64,000 nucleotides of DNA from Campylobacter peloridis LMG 23910 (GTDB taxonomy: Bacteria; Campylobacterota; Campylobacteria; Campylobacterales; Campylobacteraceae), in the NCBI RefSeq assembly GCF_000816785.1, contig NZ_CP007766.1, positions 992,001 through 1,056,000 of the forward strand. The letters run 5' to 3'. Numbering within the stretch: position 1 is the stretch's first letter; every line of letters starts with the position of its first letter. The translations under genes and the position numbers were made by a program. Below, piece by piece: positions 19,001-28,000 of the stretch. A model generated the notes under the pieces. The model made no database searches. It was not told the DNA's origin and saw nothing but the letters and a program-made list of their open reading frames with translations.

Positions 19001-19006
19001 TATAAT
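19001..19006 (+). promoter_or_regulatory. -10 element of the small hydrophobic peptide gene
   Basis: TATAAT preceded by TTTGA; transcription would begin near 19012-19014, giving a leader of about 68 bases before the peptide start. Confidence 0.5.
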
Positions 19007-19020
19007 TATATTAAGGGTGC

Positions 19021-19050
19021 AACGCCAAAGGGGCGCAACCCTTTAGCGTT
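19021..19050 (+). promoter_or_regulatory. Stable leader hairpin of the small peptide mRNA
   Basis: AACGC and AAAGGG (19021-19032) pair with CCCTTT and GCGTT (19039-19050): 11 base pairs with one mismatch and a six-base loop. Its left arm also matches a site downstream of the gene (19176-19184), so two alternative folds are possible, as in regulated type I toxin mRNAs. Confidence 0.55.
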
Positions 19051-19080
19051 AATTTACCGCCCAGAAGGGAGATGAGCATA

Positions 19081-19143
19081 ATGCTAACAAAAATTATCCT
19101 TATAATTATACTCTTAACACTTTGCTATGTCAAGGCTTATTGA
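19081..19143 (+). CDS. Ibs-like 20-residue hydrophobic peptide, putative type I toxin
   Basis: The peptide is MLTKIILIIILLTLCYVKAY. It is almost wholly hydrophobic after a lysine and ends in AY, closely matching the architecture of Ibs toxins of Enterobacteria (18-19 residues, ending in SFSAY), which insert in the inner membrane and are repressed by an antisense Sib RNA. An AAGGGAG ribosome site ends nine bases before the ATG. An in-frame ATG nine bases earlier abuts that site and is unlikely to be used. The unit has its own -10 box, a leader hairpin and a downstream hairpin, and lies among decayed transfer genes. I could not identify a convincing antisense promoter, so the antitoxin is inferred. 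Confidence 0.6.
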   Translation: MLTKIILIIILLTLCYVKAY

Positions 19144-19148
19144 GTATC

Positions 19149-19164
19149 CCCTGCTTTTGCAGGG
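19149..19164 (+). terminator. Hairpin behind the small peptide gene
   Basis: CCCTGC, a TTTT loop and GCAGGG form a perfect six-pair GC-rich stem five bases after the peptide stop, followed by TTTAGG. The U-run is short, so termination may be partial and the message may extend to about 19190. Confidence 0.5.
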
Positions 19165-19241
19165 TTTAGGATAATCCCTTTGGCTTACCAAACAAACTTT
19201 TAACTAAACTCTATCTCCTTTCTATAATTTTATTTTTCTTT

Positions 19242-19915
19242 TTAATTAGTAGGTTTTCTTGTTAAATTCTCAAGATTGCTTTCAATCTTTTCTTGTATTT
19301 TTATAGAATCAGCTTGTATTTTATCTACATCAATACTTCCAACAATATCAGCAATAAAATCACTTAAATCTATTTCACTAAAATCTAACTTTTGAAATTC
19401 TTCTGGAATAAATCCTCTACAATCAGGACTCTTTGAAGAATCCCAACCTCTTTTAATTTGTGGGCGTCCTTGTTCATTAAATATTCTTGCTAATTTTGAA
19501 TTAAAACAACAATGTGTTTTTTTATGCTGAATACAAGCTATGAATTTAATTTTTTTTAGAGCAATATTCACCAACTTCTACACATCTATTTTGCTTATTG
19601 AGTTTAGCTAGCTTTTTTTATCTTCTTTACAAGGTATAAGCCCTATAAATACTTTATCTTTATCACAGCAACCACCCCCAGTTAAGCCAAAAATTTGTCT
19701 TTAGAGCGACATCTATTATCTTTTCCATTAAAGATAAAAATTTGTCCTCCACAAGAACCATCATCTTCCCAACCATTATTATTTTCATCATTAATACCAA
19801 CTTGAGCATCATCATCTTCGATATGGCTAGTGCTTTTTTAAAACACAACTATTACATTTAAAATAGTTATTGTTTTAAACATACAATATCTTTACTAACT
19901 TCTAAAACTATCTAA
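19242..19915 (-). pseudogene. traN remnant with several frameshifts (conjugative mating-pair stabilisation)
   Basis: TraN is the Cys-rich outer-membrane adhesin of F-type conjugation. The readable C-terminal end (19574 down to 19242) has the diagnostic THCCFNSKLARIFNEQGR and PDCRGFIPEEFQKLDFS. Upstream, other frames give SCGGQIFIFNGKDNRC, GGGCCDKDKVF and NKQNRCVEVGEYC, which join into the TraN order only if frames are switched near 19685, 19610 and 19840. A further switch near 19870 adds NYFKCNSC. At least four frameshifts, so the gene is dead. It shows that this part of the window derives from a conjugative element. Confidence 0.85.
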
Positions 19916-20318
19916 AGCATAGCATTTATATTTTATTTTACAGTATAAGCAGGACATAAAATAAAATATTTAATATAGTATAATGTAGAATTATAGATAT
20001 TAGAAAAAATTTAAATGGTAATGATTTTAAAAAATGTTTATAGCTTTGAAAAAATAGCTAAAATTATACTAAGGGTTAAATCTTTAAAATAAGATTTAAT
20101 CTACTTTGGCAATTCATATAATAGCAAATATTCTATTTTTAAAATTGTTTCTTGAATATATTAAACACTTACTCTTCATTAGTCAGGCAGTATTTTTCTT
20201 TGTTAGAATTTAAATACACAATATTCTTTCCTTGAAATTCACACTCTAAAAATTTTAATACATCACCTATTTAGCAAAACAATATCACTTTTTTACACAT
20301 TTTTACAATAAAATACAA

Positions 20319-20342
20319 AGTATGTGCAAAAGTATGTGCAAA
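20319..20342 (+). repeat. Two tandem copies of a 12-base direct repeat
   Basis: AGTATGTGCAAA occurs twice in immediate succession. Its place 60 bases inside the presumed element end would suit arm-type integrase binding, but no integrase gene is visible here to confirm it. Confidence 0.6.
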
Positions 20343-20403
20343 TGAAAAATATTTCATTAAAGTATGGATATTTAGGGATTTGGTTGGTAAATTACATGGC
20401 GAG

Positions 20404-20414
20404 CTCGGGCACCA
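20404..20414 (+). other. Possible attachment site: 3' end of a tRNA (probably tRNA-Leu)
   Basis: CTCGGGCACCA reads as the 3' acceptor strand plus discriminator and CCA of a tRNA whose 5' end would be GCCCGAG, fitting bacterial tRNA-Leu. No tRNA body precedes it, so it is not a tRNA gene. It sits exactly where mobile-element debris gives way to chromosomal genes, as expected for a duplicated att core; the intact tRNA should lie at the other end of the element. Confidence 0.4.
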
Positions 20415-20415
20415 T

Positions 20416-20889
20416 TTAAGAATTATGAAAATTATTTGCATTTTTTAAGTCTATAAGCATATTAATATGTAAAATCCCATCTTCATCATAAACATCTGAA
20501 ATTTCCTCAAAACCCAAAGATTTATAAAACCCTTTTAAACGATTTTGCGCACTAATTTTTACTTTAAATTCTTTATAATTATTTTTTATAATTTCAAATA
20601 CTTCTAATAATAATTTCTTCGCTATTCCTTGATTTCTATATTTTTGATTTACAATAATCCTACCAATAGATATAGTATCAAAATTTATCCCTTTAGGCAC
20701 TATTCTACAATAGCCTATAATCTCATTTGCATTATCTTCATAAAATACATGAAGACATTGTAAATCTTTATCATCTAAATCACTATAAATACATCGCTGT
20801 TCTACAATGAATACATCTTGTCTTAACTTGCAAATTTTATATACTTCTTTTGTATCTAGCTCAATAAATTTTTTTACAATTAATCGCAT
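20416..20889 (-). CDS. GNAT acetyltransferase, ElaA family
   Basis: Predicted N-acetyltransferase using acetyl-CoA; the ElaA subgroup has no firmly assigned substrate. The 157 residues show the ElaA opening LRQDVFIVEQRCIYSDLDDKD (about 22-42), a central strand IGYCRIVP, the acetyl-CoA loop NQKYRNQGIAKKLL near 95, and the C-terminal GFYKSLGFEEISDVYDEDGI. A strong GGGAGGGG precedes the ATG. Its stop is two bases from the tRNA-like element end, so the gene's last codons may have been set by the integration event. A minus-strand TATAAT at 20930-20935 could serve as its promoter. Confidence 0.85.
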   Translation of the reverse strand: MRLIVKKFIELDTKEVYKICKLRQDVFIVEQRCIYSDLDDKDLQCLHVFYEDNANEIIGYCRIVPKGINFDTISIGRIIVNQKYRNQGIAKKLLLEVFEIIKNNYKEFKVKISAQNRLKGFYKSLGFEEISDVYDEDGILHINMLIDLKNANNFHNS

Positions 20890-20929
20890 ACCCCTCCCCC
20901 ATAGCCATCATTAAAACCAAATGAAAGCT

Positions 20930-20935
20930 ATTATA
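20930..20935 (-). promoter_or_regulatory. -10 element of the acetyltransferase gene
   Basis: TATAAT on the minus strand overlaps the end of the upstream lipoprotein gene and lies 40 bases before the acetyltransferase ATG. Confidence 0.4.
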
Positions 20936-21617
20936 AATCTTGTGTTTTATACCATTTAGGTAAATGATCTTCTAAAGGTGTGTATTTAAACATATCTGTA
21001 GTATTTGCATCTTGTAAAACTTTCCAAGAATTTAAATCTTGATTAAAATCTCCTGCAAATGCAAACATCTCTTGCATATTAGTTACATTGCTTACATCCC
21101 AATTGTTTAAATTTTGATTAAATTTTCCAGCACCCTTAAACATCTCTTGCATGTTAGTTACATTACTTACATCCCAATTGTTTAAATTTTGATTAAACTC
21201 ACTAGTAAAATAAAACATACCTTTAGCGTTTTTTAATTTTGAAACATTCCAGTTGGTAATATTTTTATCAAAATCTACAAGACCTGCAAACATATAACTT
21301 GCATTTTCAACATTTGCCATATTCCATTTTTCAATACCATTAAAATTTATTCTCTCTTGCGCATTGTATTTGCAATTTGCTATATCATAATCTTTAAATT
21401 GCATTTGACAATTTTCCTTTGTAAATTTTGCAAATAAAAAACTCATATCTTTTATATTACTTGTATTTATTTTATCTAAAGAAATATTTTCATCTTGTAA
21501 TAAAGCAACTAATTCGCTTCTATCTTTAGGGGTGTATTCAAAAGATGTTTTGTTATCATAACAAGCACACAAAAATAAAGCCAAAGATGAAAAAGTTAAA
21601 ATTTTTTTATACATCAT
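20931..21617 (-). CDS. DUF285 (BspA-like) repeat lipoprotein
   Basis: The 228-aa protein begins with a lipoprotein signal: a hydrophobic run ending in LFLCAC, with the cysteine near residue 17-19. From about residue 95 it carries 25-residue DUF285 repeats of the pattern FNQNLNNWDVSNVTNMQEMF. Such repeats form surface-exposed solenoids, often on lipid-anchored proteins with adhesion or unknown roles. AAGGATAA stands before the ATG. It lies 22 bases after the hydrolase gene on the same strand and is probably co-transcribed with it. Function is unproven. Confidence 0.85.
   Translation of the reverse strand: MMYKKILTFSSLALFLCACYDNKTSFEYTPKDRSELVALLQDENISLDKINTSNIKDMSFLFAKFTKENCQMQFKDYDIANCKYNAQERINFNGIEKWNMANVENASYMFAGLVDFDKNITNWNVSKLKNAKGMFYFTSEFNQNLNNWDVSNVTNMQEMFKGAGKFNQNLNNWDVSNVTNMQEMFAFAGDFNQDLNSWKVLQDANTTDMFKYTPLEDHLPKWYKTQDL
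21066..21201 (-). repeat. Near-identical 75-base tandem units inside the DUF285 gene
   Basis: Two successive 75-base units differ in only a few bases over their first 57 positions (starting at 21066 and 21141). The period equals one 25-residue repeat, so unit number can change by slipped recombination without breaking the frame. Confidence 0.75.
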
Positions 21618-21639
21618 TTATCCTTAAGTTAATTAATCA

Positions 21640-23649
21640 TTAAAGACTATGTCTTTTTGTTTTATAATTGTATTCTTTTTCAAAAATAAGTATATCATTT
21701 TCTTTGACTTTCATATCACCTTTTATATAAAAATATTCCAAATCACTTGTTTGGGTTAAAACTATATCCGCATCCATCATACAACCTTGTCGTCCTATTT
21801 TCATTTTTTGTATAATACTATATTTAGCACTTAGTGGGTTTTCATTTTGAAGACTTAATTCTCTTTTTAAATTATGCTCTACTAAAACATCTACCTCATC
21901 AAATTTATAAACCCCTTCACCAAAAACTCCGCCAATTCCATCTGTTACACAAGTCCAAGTATCGCTTAAGATATCATAAGAGATGTTTCTATCCACTCTA
22001 CCTTCTTTTAGTAAAGTAATAGGAGTTAAAGCTGCACTCTGTGCTTGCATGTTAATCATATCGCTATCCTTTCCATCAAAACAAGGTAAGGCAAGCTCAC
22101 ACTCATTTAACTCCAAAGTTAAGGTTGCAATTTTAGGCATAGGCCAAAACATAGGCCAAAATGAATTTGCAAGTGATAATCTTATTTTAGAACCTTTAGA
22201 AAATTTATATCCGCAAGCATCAAGCTTAAGCTGTTTATTAATAAATTTATTATCGCTTAAACCAATAAATTTTTCTTTATCATCGCTTAAAGCTAAATTT
22301 AATACTCCATAACTCACCCTTTTTACAAAACCATCTTCTCTTACTTCACTAAGTTGGGCAAAAAGCATAGCTTTTTCTTGGTCACTAGAAATTTTTACAC
22401 TTAATAACGGAAAACCTAAGACATCTAAATCATTCTCTAAAATATCACTTTCAAATATAACAGCCATTCCATCATCTAATCTTTGATCGCAAGGGCTTTC
22501 TCCTAATACACCCGCTCCCATCCATTCTCCAGATAAAAGTCCGTGATTTAAAGGAGTATTAATTTTTACTATATCATTTGACTTATTTTGGGTTAGCTTA
22601 TATGGATTTAAACAATAATTTTTATATTTGATATTTTTTTCAAAGTTATCAATACCCACAAAACGCCCATTTACAGACTTAATATTCGCACTTGGTTTCA
22701 TACTATTTTCAATATATGCTTGTATCATAGGAACTTTAAGTACATCATTTTCTTCATTTTTTAACCATTTATCCCACCATTTTAAAGCCTCTTGCAAGAA
22801 ACCAATCGCAGGTAAAGGTGCTCCATCATGAGGATAAACATGAGCCCAAGGACCTATAATAGCTTTTTTTGGAACCTTTAAACCCTGCATAAGAGTAAAT
22901 ACGGTGTTAGTGTAAGAATCAGCCCAACCATCTAATGCAAAAACTGGAACTTGAATATCATCATAATTTTCCCCCACAGATCCATGTTTCCAATAATCAT
23001 CTTTCAAAGTATGTTCAAGCCATAAAGCTGGCCATAAAGGCATATTTTCAAGCCTATTTAACCATTTTTCTCTTCCATTTGAATCTATTTTTGGATCAAC
23101 AAAGCGAGATTGATAAGCAAGCATGATATTTCCCCACCAAAAATTATCATTAAGCAAACATCCACCTTTATAATGAATATCTTCATTATACCTATCATCA
23201 GTAAAACCTACCACTATAATAGCTTTTAAATTTTTGGGTCTTCTTGCTGCAACTTGTAAAGAATTAAATCCTCCCCAAGATTTACCCATCATACCAATAT
23301 TTCCATTGCACCATTCTTGATTTGCAATCCATTCTATAACTTCTAAAGCATCATCTTGTTCTTGCTTTAAATACTCATCTTCTAATAATCCATCAGATTC
23401 TCCACTTCCTCTAATATCAACCCTAACAACAGCATATCCATTTCCACTAAAATATCCATGCATGGGTTCATCCCTACCTCTTGTTCCATCATTTTTTCTA
23501 TAAGGAATATATTCTAAAATCGCAGGAACTTTTTCTTTAACTTGAGGTAACCAAATTCGTGATGAAAGCTTGGTGCCATCTTTTAATATTATCCATTCAT
23601 TTTCTATCACTTTTACTTCATTTTTAAAATTATTAATAATTTCTTTCAT
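21640..23649 (-). CDS. CocE/NonD-family alpha/beta hydrolase (acylase or X-Pro peptidase type)
   Basis: The 669-aa protein matches the CocE/X-prolyl-dipeptidyl-peptidase class. An alpha/beta-hydrolase core carries the nucleophile in GKSWGG (Ser about 124), the acid in LDGWADSYT (about 242-247) and the histidine in GPWAHVYPHDG (about 269). A C-terminal jelly-roll domain (about 400-650) completes the fold. No signal peptide, so it acts in the cytoplasm. Its ATG overlaps the stop of the upstream MFS gene by four bases, so the transporter probably imports the ester, amide or peptide it hydrolyses. The true substrate cannot be read from the sequence. Confidence 0.88.
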   Translation of the reverse strand: MKEIINNFKNEVKVIENEWIILKDGTKLSSRIWLPQVKEKVPAILEYIPYRKNDGTRGRDEPMHGYFSGNGYAVVRVDIRGSGESDGLLEDEYLKQEQDDALEVIEWIANQEWCNGNIGMMGKSWGGFNSLQVAARRPKNLKAIIVVGFTDDRYNEDIHYKGGCLLNDNFWWGNIMLAYQSRFVDPKIDSNGREKWLNRLENMPLWPALWLEHTLKDDYWKHGSVGENYDDIQVPVFALDGWADSYTNTVFTLMQGLKVPKKAIIGPWAHVYPHDGAPLPAIGFLQEALKWWDKWLKNEENDVLKVPMIQAYIENSMKPSANIKSVNGRFVGIDNFEKNIKYKNYCLNPYKLTQNKSNDIVKINTPLNHGLLSGEWMGAGVLGESPCDQRLDDGMAVIFESDILENDLDVLGFPLLSVKISSDQEKAMLFAQLSEVREDGFVKRVSYGVLNLALSDDKEKFIGLSDNKFINKQLKLDACGYKFSKGSKIRLSLANSFWPMFWPMPKIATLTLELNECELALPCFDGKDSDMINMQAQSAALTPITLLKEGRVDRNISYDILSDTWTCVTDGIGGVFGEGVYKFDEVDVLVEHNLKRELSLQNENPLSAKYSIIQKMKIGRQGCMMDADIVLTQTSDLEYFYIKGDMKVKENDILIFEKEYNYKTKRHSL

Positions 23650-24896
23650 TTTACATCCTTTTTGTTGTATTTTTTAATCCAAACCATACAAAATATCACA
23701 CCTAGTATTGCCATAACTATCATAATACTAAAATAAATGTGATATCCTTTTACGCCTGGGTATCTATCAAGCAAATCTCCTGCTAAAAGTGGTGCAAAAA
23801 TTTCTGGTAAATATCCAAAAGTAGAAACAATACCAATAGCCATACCAGTTAAATGCATAGGAATTTTACCCTCACTTAATAAAGAATAATATATGCCAAA
23901 ATTAGAATACATAGCTACATAAATCACAACACAAGCTGAAGTTAAGATGCTCATTTGTAAAAATCCACTTAAATTAGAGCTAAGCATCAAAAACACAACA
24001 CCAATACCCATTAAAATAAAACCTATCATCATTATTTTAGCTTTTCCATATCCATCTGCAATAAATCCACCTATAGTAGAAGAAACAGGGCGAATATACT
24101 GAGCTAACACGGTTAAAATAGCTGCAAAAACAGCTGATGTTCCTATGATATTACTCGCATAAGGAGTAAAATAATAAAAACTCATATTGAAAAAATAAGT
24201 ACAAAAAGTAATAGCTACAACAAGCCAAAGAGCAGAATTTTTCAAAAGAAAAGCTAAATCTTTTAATTTTAATTTCTCACTTTCATCTTGTATATTATCT
24301 TTTAAAAGAAAAAATAATAAAATAGCACTAACAATAGGAGCTACTGAGTAAAAAATAATTACCATTTCTATTCCTTGTGCTGCTAAAGCTTTTGTTTGAA
24401 AATATCCAAAAATACTCGTAGCAATTGCCAAATGTGCAGCACCCACAACCCCTCTTCCACCTTCAAAAATACCATAAGCTCTAGCTTGTTCCTTAGAATT
24501 TGCTAAACTTCTTACTATTTTCATCAATGATGGCCAAAAAGTAAGCAAAGAAGTAATTCCCCATACCCCATAAATAACTAGCAATGCATTTAATGAAGTA
24601 AAATACAAGTGCAATAACCCACCAAGTCCTGTAGCAACTAAAGAAAAAATTAGTAATTTTTTAGGAGCAAAACGATCTGCAAGATATCCTCCTAGAGCAT
24701 AAGAAAATAAACCTAACAAACCATAAGCACTACCCAAAAGCCCCATTTCAAAATTATTAAGATTATAAAGACTCATATAATCATCATAATAATACTTTCT
24801 AAAATACGGCAAGCCATAAATTATAGAACCGCAAAAAGAAAGTAAAATTAAAGTAAAAAAATTCTTTCTTAAACTTTCATTATTTTCTAATTCCAT
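23646..24896 (-). CDS. MFS transporter coupled to the CocE-type hydrolase
   Basis: A 416-aa major-facilitator protein with about 12 membrane helices and the MFS motif A-like loop GGYLADRFAPKKLL after helix 2 (about residue 70). It resembles the sugar-phosphate/anion symporter branch (GLLGSAYGLLGLFSYALGG). I use the ATG at 24896; a TTG one codon earlier also fits, but AAGGAGG is well placed for the ATG. ATGA overlap with the hydrolase gene indicates a two-gene uptake-and-breakdown unit. Confidence 0.85.
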   Translation of the reverse strand: MELENNESLRKNFFTLILLSFCGSIIYGLPYFRKYYYDDYMSLYNLNNFEMGLLGSAYGLLGLFSYALGGYLADRFAPKKLLIFSLVATGLGGLLHLYFTSLNALLVIYGVWGITSLLTFWPSLMKIVRSLANSKEQARAYGIFEGGRGVVGAAHLAIATSIFGYFQTKALAAQGIEMVIIFYSVAPIVSAILLFFLLKDNIQDESEKLKLKDLAFLLKNSALWLVVAITFCTYFFNMSFYYFTPYASNIIGTSAVFAAILTVLAQYIRPVSSTIGGFIADGYGKAKIMMIGFILMGIGVVFLMLSSNLSGFLQMSILTSACVVIYVAMYSNFGIYYSLLSEGKIPMHLTGMAIGIVSTFGYLPEIFAPLLAGDLLDRYPGVKGYHIYFSIMIVMAILGVIFCMVWIKKYNKKDVK

Positions 24897-24942
24897 CAAA
24901 ACCCTCCTTTTTTATAATATACATAAAATTAGTCTTTTTTAA

Positions 24943-24948
24943 ATTATA
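24943..24948 (-). promoter_or_regulatory. -10 element of the MFS-hydrolase unit
   Basis: TATAAT on the minus strand, 46 bases before the MFS ATG, in an A/T-rich stretch. Confidence 0.4.
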
Positions 24949-25010
24949 AAAAAGGATTTTTTCTTAAAATTAGTAAATATTTAATCGTTTTTTACACACT
25001 CTAATAAAAA

Positions 25011-28000
25011 TTAATTTTTACATTTTTGCGATATCTCATCAAAACTTTCTTGAGAGATAACAAAGCCTGTATGATAAAGTAGGCAACTTCCCATATCAAT
25101 AACTTTTAAAATTAATTTTTTATTATTAGCATCTTTTGGATTATGTTTAGAATTTGCTAAAGAATAAATTTCATAAACCATATCTTTATTAAGCTTATTA
25201 ATATCTAACTCTATAATATTTTCTTCAAATTTCATAGGCTCTTGAGTGAAGTTATTGTTTTCTTCTTTTTTTGTAAAATTTTTCTTTTTATTAATAGCTT
25301 TAATTTCTTTTTCTTTTATTTCATCTAAAGTATAAATTTCATTAAGATTAAAACTTAAATCACTATCATTATTTTTGTAATTTAGCATAAAAGCAAAAGC
25401 TTGATCTTTGTCTTCTTTGTATAATCCTTCAACCTTTTCAACTTGAGATTCAAAAATAACAATATCAAAAGAAGAATACAAATCTAAAATCACAGCTTTT
25501 GCATATCTTTTTCCATTTTTACTCATCATGGATTTAAAATCTTCTATTTTACCTATAATTAAAATTTCACCATTTCCCTTAAGCTCGTCAAAATCCATAC
25601 TTTTAAAGTATTCTATACCTTCCATTTGACTTGAAAATTTATCCAAAGGATGTCCTGAAACATAAATTCCTAAAATTTCTTTTTCATAACCTAATTTTTC
25701 CATAATATCAAATTCAATTTTATTATCATGAATTTTAACTTTAATATCACCTGCAATTTCTTCTTCTCCAAAAAGAGAAATGCTTGCATTTCTTTTAACT
25801 TCAGCTATTTTTCTACTAGTTTCTGAAATAAGCTCAATATTTTCTATCAAACACTTTCTAGTATAACCAAATTCATCAAAAGCACCTGATTTTGCCAAAT
25901 TTTCAATAGTTTTTTTATTAATTTTAGTAGGATCAATAGAACTTATAAAATCATCAAAATCATTAAAACCATTTTCTTTGCGTATAGCCATGATATTTTC
26001 AATAGCAGGAATTCCTACACTTTTAATAGCCCCAAGTCCATAAACTATAGCCTCACTTCCATCTTCAAGCTTGGTTGCGCTAAATTCTCTCTGGGCTTTA
26101 TTAATACTTGGCGGTAAAAGTTTTATATTCATTCTTTTCATTTCTTCTATATATTTTGCAACCTTATCAACATTACTCTCTTCACTTGTTAAAAGTGCAG
26201 CCATAAACTCGCTTGGATAATAAGTCTTTAAATATGCTGTTTGAAAGGTTATAAGCGCATAGGCAGCTGAGTGAGATTTATTAAAACCATACTCAGCAAA
26301 TTTTAAAATAAGTTCAAACAAATCATCGGCCTTTTTTTCATCATAACCTTGCTTTTTAGCACCTTCTAAATACTCTGCTTTAAGATTATCTAAGATTTCT
26401 CTTTTTTTCTTACCCATAGCACGACGCACATTATCAGCACCACCCAAAGAAAAACCACCTATTTTTTGCACTATTTGCATAACTTGTTCTTGATATACTA
26501 TAACCCCATAGGTATTTTCAAGTATAGGCTTTAAATCTTCAAATGCATATGTAGCAGCTTTTCTTCCATGCTTAATATCAATAAAATCATCCACCATCCC
26601 GCTATCAAGTGGTCCTGGTCTATATAAAGCTAAAACTGCGATTAAATCTTCAAATCTTTCGGGTTTTAATCTAGCATTTAAATTTTGCATACCGCCTGAT
26701 TCTATTTGAAAAATACCTAAGGTATTACCACTTTGTATGGTTTTATAAACCTTAGGATCGTTTACATTAATTTTCTCCCATATAATATCTTTGTTATATC
26801 TTTTTTTAACCAACTTAATAGCATTATTAATCACGGTTAATGTTTTAAGCCCTAAAAAGTCAAATTTAATTAAATCAACATCTTCAAGATATTCTTTAGA
26901 ATACTGCGTTACCAAATGGCGTTCATCATTTTTGCTTTGTCTAAATAAAGGAGCTTTATTCCACAAAGCTTCGTTTGATATCACAACCCCTGCTGCGTGC
27001 ATACCCGCATTTCTATTTAACCCTTCTAATGCTTTAGCAAATTCCCAAACTTGGTGTCCTTTAGGATGATGTTGTATAAACTCAGCTATTTTTGGTTCTT
27101 GCTCATAAGCTTTTTCTAGTGTAATTTTTAATTCTTCAGGAACTAATTTAGCCAATGCATCAGCATCAGGTATACTCATATCACAAACCCTAGCTACATC
27201 TCTAATCACTCCTTTAGCTAAAAGCTTACCAAAAGTAATTACTTGTGCTACTTTTTCAGCTCCATATTTATCAATTACATAATCAATTACTTCTCCTCTT
27301 CTATCTTGACAAAAATCTACATCAATATCAGGCATTGATACACGCTCAGGATTTAAAAATCTCTCAAAAAGTAAATTATAAGGTATAGGATCTAAATCTG
27401 TAATCTTCAAACAATACGAAACCAAACTTCCAGCAGCACTTCCTCGCCCTGGACCAACTGGTATATCTTTTTCCTTAGCTGCAGCAATAAAATCATGAAC
27501 AATAAGCATATAACCTGAAAATTTCATATTTTTTATAATGTCAATTTCTAAATCAAGCCTATCTTTGTACTCTTGATGTTTGCTCTCATCGATAAATTGA
27601 AGTCTTTCTTCTAAGCCTTTTTTGCAAAGATATTCAAATACAATATCATCATTATCAAAACTAAATTCTTTATTTTCTTCTACTAAATTCAAATTATATT
27701 TTTTTGCGTATTCTCTAGTAAATTTAAAATTAGGTGGAGTAGGATCGCCTAGTTTTAACTCTAAATTACATTTATTTGCTAATTCTTGAGTATTTTCAAT
27801 AGCTTCTGGAATATCAGCAAAAAGTTCATTCATTTGCTCTGGAGTTTTTACATAAAATTCATGCACCTCGTGTCTTAAACGACCTGGATCATCAAGTTTA
27901 ACCCCCATAGCTATACACATAAATACTTCATGTGCGGCTGCTCTTTCTTTAAAAGTGTAGTGTGTATCATTGGTTGCAATGATTTTTATATCAAGCTCTT

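Larger units (their letters stand above)
19916..20415. other. Gene-poor AT-rich junction between the element and the chromosome
   Basis: No intact gene. On the minus strand 20270-20169 a 33-codon open stretch (IGDVLKFLECEF... ending in NEE) looks like the tail of another lost gene. A nine-pair inverted repeat lies at 20076-20099 (TTAAATCTT and AAGATTTAA). Tandem 12-base repeats and a tRNA-3'-end-like sequence lie at its right end. Confidence 0.5.

Noticed and set aside
19663-19848. A separate 61-residue methionine-rich small gene
   Set aside because: Its frame is the wrong one of the traN remnant; reading the neighbouring frames gives TraN-like Cys motifs.
20330-20414. A tRNA gene ending in CACCA at 20414
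   Set aside because: The 75-85 bases before it show no T-loop TTCRA, no anticodon arm and no matching 5' acceptor strand. Only the 3' end resembles a tRNA.
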